Source: Haloprofundus salilacus (lineage in GTDB: Archaea > Halobacteriota > Halobacteria > Halobacteriales > Haloferacaceae). Taken from it: a DNA stretch of 64,000 nt. Positions 24,610 to 33,729 of this stretch are shown here, in pieces. Position 1 is the first letter of the stretch. Every line of letters begins with the position of its first letter. Position numbers and translations under genes: made by a program. The notes under the pieces were generated by a model, which was given only the letters and a program-made list of their open reading frames with translations, searched no databases and was not told the DNA's origin. The DNA lies in NCBI RefSeq assembly GCF_020150815.1, contig NZ_CP083723.1:2852001-2916000 (forward strand), written 5' to 3'.

Positions 24610-25851
24610 TCAGTTGTCCTCGTTGCTCCCGCTTCCCGTCGCGCCGCCGTCGGCGGCGAGTTCGGGTTTCTCGACGTTGTTCGTCACTTCGTTGGCGAGA
24701 CGCGACTGGAAGCCGTGGTACTTCGCGACACCCGTCGCGTCGGCCTGTTCGATGCCGTCGACCGTCTCGGTGTTGAACGAGGCGGCCGACTCGGAGTAAA
24801 CAGCAAATTCGCTCTCGCGGGCGACCGGGCGGGCCTGCCCGCCCTGCAGTTTGACCGTCACCGTGCCGGTTACGGTTCCCTGACTCTGGTCGATGAACGC
24901 GTTCAGCGAGTCCATTAGCGGCGAGTCGACGAGACCCTCGTAACCCTTCTGGGCCCACTCGTTGTCGACGGTCGTCTTGAAGTCGCGTTCTTCTTTGGTG
25001 AGAACGAGTCCTTCGAGCGCCTCGTGCGCAGTGAGCAGCACCGTCGCTGCGGGGTGCTCGTAGTTTTCACGGACTTTGAGCCCGAGCATACGGTCTTCCA
25101 TCATGTCGGTGCGGCCGACGCCGTACGCACCTGCGAGCTCGTTGAGGTGCTCGATGAGCGCTAGCGGCTCCATCTCCTCGCCGTTGACCGCGACGGGGTA
25201 GCCGTTCTCGAACTCGATTTCGACGAGTTCCGTCTCGCTGCCGGGCGCGTCGGTCCACTCGTAGATCTCTTCGGGGGGAACGTAGCCCGGATCTTCCAGT
25301 TGGCCGCCCTCGATGGAGCGGCTCCAGAGGTTGGTGTCGATGGACCAGACTCCCTCGTTGCCGCCCTCGACGGGGAGCTCCTTCTCGGCGGCGTACTCCA
25401 TCTCCCACTCGCGAGTGAGACCGAGTTCGCGCACGGGGGCGATGACTTCGAGGTCGGAGGCGCGCCAGACCGCCTCGAAGCGGAGTTGGTCGTTGCCTTT
25501 GCCGGTGCAGCCGTGGGCGATGCCCTCGCAGTCGTGTTCTTTCGCCACGTCGAGGATGGCCTCGGCGATGACCGGACGCGCGAGCGCCGTCCCGAGCGGG
25601 TAGCCCTGGTAGGTCGCGTTCGCGCGTACGGAGTAGAGGCACTGTTCGGCGAACTCGGCTCGCGCGTCCACGACGTAATGTTCGAGGTCCAACGCCTCAG
25701 CCGTCTCCTCGGCCTCGTCGAACTCCTCGGCCGGTTGGCCGACGTCGACCGTGACGCCGATTACTTCGTCGTACCCGTACTCCTCTTCGAGGAGCGGGAC
25801 GCATACTGTCGTGTCGAGTCCGCCGCTAAACGCGAGTGCCACGCGTGTCAT
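24610..25851 (-). CDS. argG: Argininosuccinate synthase
   Basis: A 413-residue enzyme that condenses citrulline and aspartate with ATP. The N-terminal PP-loop AFSGGLDTTVC binds ATP, and GCTGKGNDQLRFE and SIDTNLWSRSIEGG are typical substrate regions. The C-terminal end carries a short Gly/Ser/Asn tail. The ATG at 25851 fits a TATA-like TTTAATA at 25883-25877, about 29 nt upstream, suggesting a leaderless message. It is the first gene of the arginine block in the direction of transcription. Confidence 0.96.
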   Translation of the reverse strand: MTRVALAFSGGLDTTVCVPLLEEEYGYDEVIGVTVDVGQPAEEFDEAEETAEALDLEHYVVDARAEFAEQCLYSVRANATYQGYPLGTALARPVIAEAILDVAKEHDCEGIAHGCTGKGNDQLRFEAVWRASDLEVIAPVRELGLTREWEMEYAAEKELPVEGGNEGVWSIDTNLWSRSIEGGQLEDPGYVPPEEIYEWTDAPGSETELVEIEFENGYPVAVNGEEMEPLALIEHLNELAGAYGVGRTDMMEDRMLGLKVRENYEHPAATVLLTAHEALEGLVLTKEERDFKTTVDNEWAQKGYEGLVDSPLMDSLNAFIDQSQGTVTGTVTVKLQGGQARPVARESEFAVYSESAASFNTETVDGIEQADATGVAKYHGFQSRLANEVTNNVEKPELAADGGATGSGSNEDN

Positions 25852-25875
25852 TACACCATGGTCGGAGAGTAAGGG

Positions 25876-25884
25876 TATTAAATT
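25876..25884 (-). promoter_or_regulatory. TATA box of argG
   Basis: On the minus strand ATTTAATAC is centred about 29 nt before the argG ATG. It sits in a locally AT-rich patch inside GC-rich DNA, so this is likely the promoter of the argGH unit. Confidence 0.5.
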
Positions 25885-26510
25885 CTGCGCTTTGTGTTTT
25901 GCAATTAAAACGGATACTGGAAGCTATGCGGCCAAAAATGGAGAATCTGCACTTTCCAGTTGAAGGCAAAGTGCAACGACAATGGGGGGTGAAGTAGAGT
26001 AGGGCCTAGAGGCCCGGTCGCAGCGCTCGCACGGCTCGGACGGGGGCGACCTGTCCGGCGCGGCGAGTGCGCGTCATTACTGAGTCTCTTGTAGAGGGAC
26101 GTTATTAAACGCTTTCGGGGCGGCAAGCGTTGCGGTTCGGATTCGGCGTGTGAGACTCAGAAAGTGCGAGCGTGGGCGACGTATCGAAATCAGCGACGGC
26201 AGTGGAGAGTTGAACGTAGGGGCACTCGCGAGAACATCGACTTCGAGTTGAGGGCGGCTGCCGGGCGCACCGAGAGACTGTACCGGCTCGGTCCTCCCCA
26301 TCCTCGGTGGCAACACAGGTCGCCACCTCCACCCGAAGGGCGGAGCCCTTCCGTGCCTGCGCTCACTTCGTACGCGCAGACCTCGCGTATCTGTCGGGCG
26401 GACGAAGCCGCCCTCCGGCGCGCGCCGACCGATTGGAAACAGGGGCGTAGCTATTCGGTGAGTCGAGACCGAACCGACGAAAGAACAAGAGCGAAACGCA
26501 GCGGGCGACG
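25885..26510. other. Non-coding stretch upstream of argG with a dense run of perfect hairpins
   Basis: No credible long gene is seen. Between 26269 and 26473 lie seven successive perfect inverted repeats: 26269-26292, 26306-26327, 26335-26351, 26357-26379, 26396-26413, the palindrome 26416-26427, and 26454-26473, all with 6-7 bp arms except the palindrome. Another (GGGCCT-AG-AGGCCC) is at 26002-26015. On the minus strand a 23-codon Arg-rich frame (26077-26006) follows a TATA-like GTTTAATAAC (26110-26101) and ends inside that last hairpin. Frames through the region translate into Arg/Pro-rich sequence atypical of halophile proteins. Confidence 0.5.
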
Positions 26511-26981
26511 CTACAGGTTCCGCACGCTCGGGTACACTGCCCCGAGAACGAGACCGTAGACGACGTGGCCGACGAGGCTCATCGGATCGAAGTTCGGCAG
26601 CGGCGGTACTTCGGGGAAGCCGACGGCACCGAGCCAGATCGGCATCACGAACGCCGCGAGGACGACCCACAGGACAACCCCGTAGGCGACGCCGGCGGCG
26701 GCACTCCGGCCCGTCGACTCACCGAGGTTCGCCACGCCAGCGATTGCGGCGAAGACGACACCGAGAATCGCGCTGTTGGCCATGTGGATAACCCACCCTT
26801 CGAGGCCGCCGGAGAGCCCCCACAGTGCAGGGATGGCCATTTCGATGACGGGCGTCATCATCAGCGAGAGCATCATCCCCATCACCGCGCCGCCGACCAG
26901 TCCGGCGGCGACGCCGCCTTTCCACGAGCCGTGTTCAGTTATCGATGCAGTACCAGCGGCCGTTTCAGTTCGCGTCGACAT
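26511..26981 (-). CDS. Four-helix membrane protein of unknown function
   Basis: About 156 residues with four hydrophobic segments: GGVAAGLVGGAVMGMMLSLM, the WVIHMANSAILGVVFAAIAG stretch, GVAYGVVLWVVLAAFVMPIW and LVGHVVYGLVLGAVYPS. Small Gly/Ala residues recur in the helices and a conserved-looking His stands in the second and fourth (IHMANS, VGHVVYG). Similar haloarchaeal proteins are sometimes labelled histidine kinase without reason. The ATG at 26981 is chosen; an ATG at 27011 would add ten polar residues. It diverges from the XPD helicase gene. Confidence 0.65.
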   Translation of the reverse strand: MSTRTETAAGTASITEHGSWKGGVAAGLVGGAVMGMMLSLMMTPVIEMAIPALWGLSGGLEGWVIHMANSAILGVVFAAIAGVANLGESTGRSAAAGVAYGVVLWVVLAAFVMPIWLGAVGFPEVPPLPNFDPMSLVGHVVYGLVLGAVYPSVRNL

Positions 26982-27131
26982 CGCAACAGGATATTTGGTA
27001 TGATTTGTCATAGCGGTGTTTCGGCGATGCGTCGCGCTCGCACCGCGGGGATAGCTTCATATATCAGAGATGACAGCGAGCAGTCACAGACGTCCGAGCC
27101 TTTTAACCCGGTGACGCGCAAGCGGGGAGTA

Positions 27132-29321
27132 GTGGCAGAGACGAACGGACACATGCGGTTCTTCCCGTACGAGGAGCCGTATCCGAACCAGCGGGCAGCG
27201 ATGGACGGCATCGCCAACGCGTTCGCGCGCGAGCAGGACGTGCTCATCGAGGGCGCACCCGGCACGGGGAAGACGCTCTCGGCGCTCGTCCCCGCGCTGG
27301 AGTTCGCCCGTGAGAACGACAAGACGGTCGTCATCACGACGAACGTCCACCAGCAGATGCGCCAGTTCGTTGAGGACGCCCGCGCCATCACGCGCACCGA
27401 GCCGATTCGGGCGGTGGTGTTCCGCGGTAAGGCGTCGATGTGCCACATCGACGTGGGGTACGAGGAGTGTCAGAGCCTCCGCGACACGACCCGCTCCGTG
27501 GTCGAGAAGGAGGAGGACAGACAGCAGCTCAAACGCCGTCAGGAGCAGTTGCTCGAACAGAGCCGCGACGGCGACTCGGGGGCGGCGGAGGCCCGCAGCG
27601 CCGTCATGGACGAACTCGACCAGATCGGCGACGAACTGGACGACCTCCGCGAGACGAACGTCTGCGAGTACTACTACAACAACCTCGCCCGCGACACCGA
27701 CGAGTTCTTCTCGTGGCTGTTCGACGACGTGCGCACGCCCGACGACGTGTACGAGTACGCCGACGAACGCCAGCTCTGCGGCTACGAGCTGTTGAAGGAG
27801 GGAATGGAGGGCGTCGACCTCGTCGTCTGCAACTACCACCACCTGCTCGACCCGATGATCCGCGAGCAGTTCTTCAGATGGCTGGACCGCGACCCCGGTG
27901 ACGTGATAACTGTCTTCGACGAGGCGCACAACATCGAAGGTGCGGCGCGCGACCACGCGAGCAGGACGCTCACGGAGAACACTATCGAGAGCGCGCTCTC
28001 CGAACTGGAGGAGGCCGATGACTCCCGCGCCGAACCCGCCGCGAATGTCTTCGAAACGTTCCTCGACGCGCTCCGGCGAACCTACGACGAGAGCTTCGGC
28101 TTCGGCGAGCGCGAGCAAGTGGGAGAAAACTGGTCCGATGTCGGCATCGCCAACCCGGACCGCCGCGACGACCTGACGCTCGAATTCCTCCAGAGCTACG
28201 AGGGCCGCGGCATCGACGCGGAACTCGAACTCGCACTCCAGTTGGGCAAGTCTCTCGACGAGCAGTACGAGCAGGCGTACAAAGACGGCGAGACGACGAC
28301 CAGAAAAGAGTGCCAGACCCTGCAGACGGCGACGTTCCTCTCGTCGTGGATTGAGGACGGGACGAAACTCGGCCAGCATCCGATGGTCTCGGTGCGCCGC
28401 GATAGCGGCACCGACGAGATCTACGGCCGCGCTGAACTGTACACCTGCATCCCGCGGCAGGTGACCGAGTCGCTGTTCGACGAAGTCCACGCGAGCGTGC
28501 TGATGAGCGCGACGCTCCGCCCCTTTGACGTCACTGAGGACGTGCTCGGCATCGAGAACGCCGTCACGCTCGCCTACGGGATGGAGTATCCCGAGGAGAA
28601 CCGCCGGACGTTCGCGGTGCAGACGCCCGCGCTCTTCGCGAAGGAGCGAAACGAGGAGTCGACGCAGGAGGTCGTCGCGGGCGTGCTCTCGGACGCGATT
28701 CGGTTCACGCCGGGCAACACGCTCATCTTCTTCCCCTCGTACGCCGAGGCCCAGCGTTACTACGAGATTCTCGGCGGCAGTGGCCTCGACGGCGCGTCGC
28801 TCGGTTCGCTCATGCTCGACGAGGCGGGCACTCGGACCGAGGACCTCCGCCAGCGGTTCGTATCGAGCGACAACGCGGCGCTGTTCACCTCGCTGTGGGG
28901 GACGCTCGCCGAGGGCGTGAGCTTCGACGGCGACGACGCCCGGACCGTGCTCGTCGTCGGCGTCCCCTATCCGCACCTCTCCGAGCGAATGGAGGCGGTG
29001 CAGGACGCCTACGACCGGGCGTACGCCGACAGAGGCAGAGACCCCGGGTGGCGCTACGCCGTCGAGATTCCGACGATTCGCAAGACGCGGCAGGCGCTCG
29101 GACGGGTCATCCGCTCGCCCGAGGACTTCGGAGTTCGCGCGCTCGTGGACAAGCGCTACACCTCGGCGAGCGACACGATGGGCAAGTACGGCGTCCGCGA
29201 CACGTTCCCGCCGGAAGAGCGGCGGGAACTCATCGACGTCGGCCCGGAGAAGTTGAAGTTCGCGATGCTGAACTTCTACGCCGGACACGACGCTTACGAC
29301 GGAGAACCACCGAGTCCCTAA
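27132..29321 (+). CDS. XPD/Rad3-type ATP-dependent DNA helicase
   Basis: About 729 residues of superfamily 2 helicase with 5'-3' polarity expected for the family. Walker A EGAPGTGKTLSAL is near residue 40, and the DEAH box (FDEAHNIE) near 263. Four cysteines between them (SMCHID, EECQS, NVCEYYY, QLCGYE) can hold the 4Fe-4S cluster of the XPD group. LIFFPSYAEAQRYYE and the QALGRVIRSPEDFG motif VI close the C-terminal RecA domain. The GTG at 27132 follows a GGGGAG; ATG 27153 (MRFFPYEEPYPNQ) is the alternative. It probably serves repair. Confidence 0.9.
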   Translation: MAETNGHMRFFPYEEPYPNQRAAMDGIANAFAREQDVLIEGAPGTGKTLSALVPALEFARENDKTVVITTNVHQQMRQFVEDARAITRTEPIRAVVFRGKASMCHIDVGYEECQSLRDTTRSVVEKEEDRQQLKRRQEQLLEQSRDGDSGAAEARSAVMDELDQIGDELDDLRETNVCEYYYNNLARDTDEFFSWLFDDVRTPDDVYEYADERQLCGYELLKEGMEGVDLVVCNYHHLLDPMIREQFFRWLDRDPGDVITVFDEAHNIEGAARDHASRTLTENTIESALSELEEADDSRAEPAANVFETFLDALRRTYDESFGFGEREQVGENWSDVGIANPDRRDDLTLEFLQSYEGRGIDAELELALQLGKSLDEQYEQAYKDGETTTRKECQTLQTATFLSSWIEDGTKLGQHPMVSVRRDSGTDEIYGRAELYTCIPRQVTESLFDEVHASVLMSATLRPFDVTEDVLGIENAVTLAYGMEYPEENRRTFAVQTPALFAKERNEESTQEVVAGVLSDAIRFTPGNTLIFFPSYAEAQRYYEILGGSGLDGASLGSLMLDEAGTRTEDLRQRFVSSDNAALFTSLWGTLAEGVSFDGDDARTVLVVGVPYPHLSERMEAVQDAYDRAYADRGRDPGWRYAVEIPTIRKTRQALGRVIRSPEDFGVRALVDKRYTSASDTMGKYGVRDTFPPEERRELIDVGPEKLKFAMLNFYAGHDAYDGEPPSP

Positions 29322-29399
29322 CGCACCGATTCAGTCGACAGAGCGCGTCAGAAGTGTGTTCGTACGAACCCTTATCCGCGCTCCATTCCAAGCCGGGAT

Positions 29400-30758
29400 A
29401 TGCGACCGCGACCCCCGGGTCCCCGCGGCGTCCCGCTGTTCGGCAGCAGCCAGCAGTACGCGAGAGACCCCTTCAGTTTCCTCACCGCCTGCGCCGACGC
29501 CTACGGCGACGTGGTCCACTTCGACCTCGGTCCGCTCGAGACGTACATGCTCACCAACCCCGACGACATCGAGCGGGTGCTGGTGAGCGAGGCGAACAAG
29601 TACCGAAAACCCCGCTTTCAGGACGACGCTATCGGAGATCTGCTCGGCGAAGGGTTGCTGATGAGCGAGGGCGAGACCTGGCGCGAACAGCGCGAGTTGG
29701 CGCAACCGGCGTTCAACATGCAGCGCATCGCCTCCCTCGACGAGACGATGACGGCGTACACCGAGTCGATGCTCGCCGACTGGCGCGACGGCGAGACGTT
29801 CGACGTCCAGATAGAGATGGCCAGATTGACGGTCAAGATCATCGTCGAAGCGATGTTCGGGTCGACAGCGGGCGACGAACGCGTCCAGCGAGTGCAGGAA
29901 CACCTCGAACCGCTCGGCGCGCGCTTCGAACCTGACCCGCGGCGTTTTCTCGTCCCCGACTGGGCACCGACGCGGGAGAACCGCGAGTACCGCGACGCCA
30001 TCGAAGTGCTCGAAGCCATCATCGACGACATCGTCGCCGAGCGCCGCGGCACCGAGAACGAGCCGACGCGGATGGACCTCCTCTCGATTCTCCTCCGCGC
30101 GCAGGTGCGCGGAGAGCAGACCGACGACCAGTTACGCGACGAGATGATGACGATGCTGCTGGCGGGCCACGACACCACCGCGCTGACGCTCACGTACGCG
30201 TGGTATCTCCTCTCGCAGCATCCCGACGTAGAGGAGGCGGTTCACGCCGAACTCGACGAGGTGCTCGGCGGCGACCCGCCGAGCGCACGCGACGCTCGAA
30301 AACTTCGCTACACCGAGCAGGTGCTACAGGAGACGATGCGACTCTACCCGCCGGTGTACACGCTGTTCCGCGAACCGCTCGTGGACGTGAAACTCGGGGG
30401 TTACCGCGTGCCTGAAGGGTCGGCCGTGATGCTCCCGCAGTGGGCCGTCCACCGCTCCTCGCGCTACTACGAGAACCCATTGGAGTTCGACCCGGACCGC
30501 TGGACGCCTGCCGAGCGCTCGAAGCGCCCCCAACTGTCGTACTTCCCGTTCGGGGCCGGCCCGCGTCACTGCATCGGCAAACAGTTCTCGATGCTGGAGG
30601 CGAAACTCATCCTCGGGACGGTGGCGCAGCGGTACTCGCTGGAGTACGTCGGCGACGACGACCCGCTCAGTCTGAGCGGCTCGCTGACGATGCATCCCCG
30701 CAACCCGATGGTGATGCGGCTTCACGCGCGCGAAAACCGAAAGAGCGCGAGGCGATGA
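29400..30758 (+). CDS. Cytochrome P450
   Basis: A 452-residue heme monooxygenase. The I-helix oxygen-binding motif AGHDTTA is near residue 255, the ExxR motif (ETMR) near 311, and the heme loop [12 protein letters not shown] near 382-393 with the axial Cys at about 391. The N-terminus starts directly with the proline-rich RPRPPGPRG segment and has no membrane anchor, as in soluble prokaryotic P450s. Substrate and redox partner are unknown; no ferredoxin or reductase is adjacent. A TATA-like CTTATCC about 28 nt upstream suggests a leaderless message. Confidence 0.94.
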   Translation: MRPRPPGPRGVPLFGSSQQYARDPFSFLTACADAYGDVVHFDLGPLETYMLTNPDDIERVLVSEANKYRKPRFQDDAIGDLLGEGLLMSEGETWREQRELAQPAFNMQRIASLDETMTAYTESMLADWRDGETFDVQIEMARLTVKIIVEAMFGSTAGDERVQRVQEHLEPLGARFEPDPRRFLVPDWAPTRENREYRDAIEVLEAIIDDIVAERRGTENEPTRMDLLSILLRAQVRGEQTDDQLRDEMMTMLLAGHDTTALTLTYAWYLLSQHPDVEEAVHAELDEVLGGDPPSARDARKLRYTEQVLQETMRLYPPVYTLFREPLVDVKLGGYRVPEGSAVMLPQWAVHRSSRYYENPLEFDPDRWTPAERSKRPQLSYFPFGAGPRHCIGKQFSMLEAKLILGTVAQRYSLEYVGDDDPLSLSGSLTMHPRNPMVMRLHARENRKSARR

Positions 30759-30765
30759 CGCCGCG

Positions 30766-31266
30766 TCAACCCCGAAGCGGAATCGTCCCCGCGACTTCCC
30801 GATACTCGGCGCTCCAGACACAGAGTTCCGAGACGGTCCACATCACCGGGTCGAGCTCCGCGTCTCGAAGCACCTCGACGGCGGACGGAGAGCCACCGCG
30901 AGCGAGCGTCACGTGCGGGACGTACTCGTCTCCTTCCAACCCCTCTATCGCGCCGAACCGGTCGACGAGTCGCTCGTGAAGCGCGAGAAGGCCGGGACTC
31001 TCGACGGTGAGGTAGACGACGGGTCCGTCTCCTCGGACCGGCGTCTCGAAGGCGTCGATTCCCGTGACGCGCACCTCGAACGGGGGTTCGTTCGCTAGCG
31101 GTGTCCGGAGCGTCTCACGGAGGCGGTCGTACGACCGGTTCTCGAAGCGTTTGACGACGAGCGTGTGTCTGTCGCGAATCCTGTCGAACGCCGTCAACCG
31201 GGGGTAGAGCTCGGTCGCCAGCCGTTCGACGGTCCCCGGCACGAGGACGTTGAGGCTGTAGCTCAC
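30766..31266 (-). CDS. 2'-5' RNA ligase family (2H phosphoesterase) protein
   Basis: A 166-residue protein with the two HxT-type motifs of the 2H superfamily: RHTLVVKRF (about residue 33-41) and PHVTLARGG (about 120-128). The family includes RNA 2',3'-cyclic phosphodiesterases (ThpR/LigT), so RNA-end processing is the likely chemistry. The GTG start at 31266 lies four bases after the stop of the Tat lipoprotein gene; the two may be co-transcribed by position only. It converges with the P450 gene (7 nt between stops). Confidence 0.82.
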   Translation of the reverse strand: MSYSLNVLVPGTVERLATELYPRLTAFDRIRDRHTLVVKRFENRSYDRLRETLRTPLANEPPFEVRVTGIDAFETPVRGDGPVVYLTVESPGLLALHERLVDRFGAIEGLEGDEYVPHVTLARGGSPSAVEVLRDAELDPVMWTVSELCVWSAEYREVAGTIPLRG

Positions 31267-31270
31267 GCTC

Positions 31271-32074
31271 TCACGCCCACCCCGCCGCCGAGAGCGACGC
31301 CCGCCAGTCGGCGCTGTAGTCGGTCGAGAACGTGGATTCGCCGACGACGCAGAGTCCGTTCACCGATTGGATACCGCCGAACCGACCCTGCCACCCGATC
31401 CGGTAGCCGTCGCGCTCGTCGCTCGCCCCGTCGGAGACGCGGGGGCGGAGGCGCCCGTCGCGGAGTGGGAAGTCGACGCCGAACGTCGCGTCGTGGTCCG
31501 ACCCGTCGGCCGTCGCCACTGAGACCGCCTGCGGGCCGGTCAGGCGGGTCGTCGGTGCGGAGTCGAGCAGTTCGTCGGTAGGCCGAAGGTCGACGCCCAC
31601 GTCGAGACTCGTGAGCGCGACGCCGACCGACCGTCCCAGCGCGTCGAGCCACACCGAGTCGGTCAGCGGTTGTGCCGCGCACCAGAGCCAGTACGCGACG
31701 TGACGGCGGCCGTCCGTGTCGAACCGCCGGAGTCCGTAGCGGGCGACGACGGCGTCGGCTACGGCGTACTCGGTGTCGTCGAGCGAGGCCCGGAGGGAGA
31801 GTCGCCACGCGCCCTCAAAGTCGACATCGGAGGGTGCGTCGCCGGAGCCCCAGACGCCGCCGTCGCCGTACCGTCGGATCATCCGAGAGACGTAGTCGGC
31901 GAACGCCCGTTCGCCGAGTCGCGTCGATTCGGCCGCGAGCGACCGCGAATCGCCGGTTCTGGCGACGACGACCGGCGGGGCGCGACCGAGACAGCCGACC
32001 GTGACGGCGCCGACCGATCCGATCGCGCCGACCCTGCGGAGGAACGTCCGGCGGGAACTGGTCGGTGTCGTCAT
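31271..32074 (-). CDS. Tat-exported lipoprotein of unknown function
   Basis: A 267-residue protein whose N-terminus has a twin-arginine motif (SRRTFLRR, residues 7-14), a hydrophobic stretch and a lipobox ending at Cys28 (AVTVGC), so it is likely exported folded and lipid-anchored on the cell surface. The mature part contains no domain I recognise; it is rich in Asp, Arg and Trp and looks like a compact mixed alpha/beta protein. It precedes the 2H phosphoesterase gene on the same strand. Confidence 0.75.
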   Translation of the reverse strand: MTTPTSSRRTFLRRVGAIGSVGAVTVGCLGRAPPVVVARTGDSRSLAAESTRLGERAFADYVSRMIRRYGDGGVWGSGDAPSDVDFEGAWRLSLRASLDDTEYAVADAVVARYGLRRFDTDGRRHVAYWLWCAAQPLTDSVWLDALGRSVGVALTSLDVGVDLRPTDELLDSAPTTRLTGPQAVSVATADGSDHDATFGVDFPLRDGRLRPRVSDGASDERDGYRIGWQGRFGGIQSVNGLCVVGESTFSTDYSADWRASLSAAGWA

Positions 32075-32187
32075 CGCCGCCGACTACGTGCGGGAGCACA
32101 AAAACCTGTCAGGTACGCGCGGGCGAACGGACACGCCGCCGAAAACGCATCGTGTGCCGATGCGAAGCCCACGAACACACGACGGTC

Positions 32188-32382
32188 TCAGAGCCGGTCG
32201 AAGAACCAGAGCAGGATGAGCGCGACGACAGCGAGACCCAGCAAGGGCTGGAGCGGGCCGAGCAGTCCGCCGACGATACCCAGCGCCGTTCCGACGATTT
32301 CGAGCACCAACCAGACGACGACGAGGACCAAGACGACTTTCAAGAGGTCTTCAACGTCGAGTTCTGCGCGGCTACGACTCAT
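32188..32382 (-). CDS. Small two-helix membrane protein (DUF7554-like)
   Basis: A 64-residue protein with a charged N-terminus (MSRSRAELDVEDLLK) and two long hydrophobic helices (VVLVLVVVWLVLEIVGTAL and LLGLAVVALILLWFF). The form is common in haloarchaea and of unknown function. ATG 32382 is used; the open frame reaches back to 32409 without a better start. It stands alone, divergent from the SPFH gene. Confidence 0.7.
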   Translation of the reverse strand: MSRSRAELDVEDLLKVVLVLVVVWLVLEIVGTALGIVGGLLGPLQPLLGLAVVALILLWFFDRL

Positions 32383-32546
32383 ACGTGAGCGTGATTGTTC
32401 GGTAGGCAAAAACGCTACGGCTACGTCTCCAGTCGCCGATAGGTGGACGAACTCCGGCGCGTGCTGCAGTGGAAGCGAAGGGGTCCGGGACGAAAAATGG
32501 TTGATTCACGAGTGACACTTATCTGCGGTCGGCCGCTAGTCACGGT

Positions 32547-33677
32547 ATGGCAAGCCCCTTTCGCGAACTCGGCCGCGCGACGGCGAGAGGCGTCCCCAAA
32601 CAGCTGTGGACCGTCCTCTTTCTCGTCGTCGCCGCCGCGGTGGCACTCACGCTCGTCCCCATCACGCCGGCGACCATCGTGGGTCTGCTGGTTCTCGCGC
32701 TCGCCGTCGCGACGCTCGTCAGCACCGTCGAAATTGTGCAGGCGTACGAGAAGCGCGCGCTGACGGTGTTCGGCGAGTACCGCAAACTGCTCGAACCCGG
32801 TCTCAACGTCGTCCCGCCGTTCGTCTCGCGGGCGTACCGCTTCGACATGCGGACGCGCATCATCGACGTCCCTCGGCAGGAAGCCATCACGGAGGACAAC
32901 TCGCCCGTAACCGCCGACGCCGTCGTCTACATCCGCGTGATGGACGCGAAGAAAGCCTTCTTGGAAGTCGAAGATTACAGGACCGCCACCTCGAACCTCG
33001 CGCAGACGACGCTTCGCGCCGTGCTCGGCGACATGGAACTCGACGAGACGCTGTCCCGACGCGCCGAAATCAACGCGCGAATCCGCGAGGAACTCGACGA
33101 ACCCACCGACGAGTGGGGCATCCGCGTCGAGAGCGTCGAGGTGCGTGAGGTGAAACCGAGCGCCGAAGTCCAGGGGGCGATGGAGCAGCAGACCGCCGCC
33201 GAGCGCCGTCGCCGGGCGATGATTCTCGAAGCCCAGGGTGAGCGGCGCAGCGCCGTCGAGAAGGCGGAGGGGGAAAAGCAGTCGAACATCATCCGCGCGC
33301 AGGGCAAGAAGCAGAGTCAGATTCTGGAGGCGCAGGGCGACGCGATCTCGACGGTGCTCCGGGCGAAGTCCGCCGAGTCGATGGGCGAGCGCGCAATCAT
33401 CGACAAGGGGATGGATACGCTCTCGGAGATCGGCACCAGTCCGTCGACGACGTTCGTCCTCCCGCAGGAGCTCACCTCGCTCGTCGGTCGGTACGGCAAG
33501 CAGCTGTCGGGCAGCGACGTGAGCGAACCGACGCCGAGACTCGACTCGCAGTCGTTCGACGAGGAGACCCGCGAAATGCTCGGTCTCGACGACGTCGAGG
33601 AGATTCTCGACGACATCGGCAACGGCGACCGCGAGCAGATAGTTGAAGTCGTGCCGGAGGAGACCGAACGGAACTGA
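32547..33677 (+). CDS. SPFH/band-7 (stomatin/prohibitin-like) membrane protein
   Basis: A 376-residue protein with two hydrophobic segments at residues about 15-60, then the SPFH domain (about 65-220) with the stomatin-like region QEAITEDNSPVTADAVVYIRVMDAKKA, and a long charged coiled coil rich in Ala, Glu and Gln (EAQGERRSAVEKAEGEKQSNII...). The acidic C-terminal tail is unique. Members assemble at membranes and often act with proteases or transporters; no NfeD or protease gene is adjacent. A TATA-like ACTTATCT lies about 30 nt upstream of the ATG. Confidence 0.88.
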   Translation: MASPFRELGRATARGVPKQLWTVLFLVVAAAVALTLVPITPATIVGLLVLALAVATLVSTVEIVQAYEKRALTVFGEYRKLLEPGLNVVPPFVSRAYRFDMRTRIIDVPRQEAITEDNSPVTADAVVYIRVMDAKKAFLEVEDYRTATSNLAQTTLRAVLGDMELDETLSRRAEINARIREELDEPTDEWGIRVESVEVREVKPSAEVQGAMEQQTAAERRRRAMILEAQGERRSAVEKAEGEKQSNIIRAQGKKQSQILEAQGDAISTVLRAKSAESMGERAIIDKGMDTLSEIGTSPSTTFVLPQELTSLVGRYGKQLSGSDVSEPTPRLDSQSFDEETREMLGLDDVEEILDDIGNGDREQIVEVVPEETERN

Positions 33678-33729
33678 GCAGTCGGGCGGTCACTCCCTCG
33701 ACTCTTCCCTCAACGCCTCCCTCGGTAGA

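Noticed and set aside
24000-26000. tRNA genes in intergenic regions across the window
   Set aside because: Looking for a T-arm GGTTCGAATCC with matching acceptor arms in the gaps gave no cloverleaf.
26000-26510. RNase P RNA or SRP RNA
   Set aside because: The conserved RNase P core pieces and the SRP helix 8 signature are not visible on either strand, despite many hairpins.
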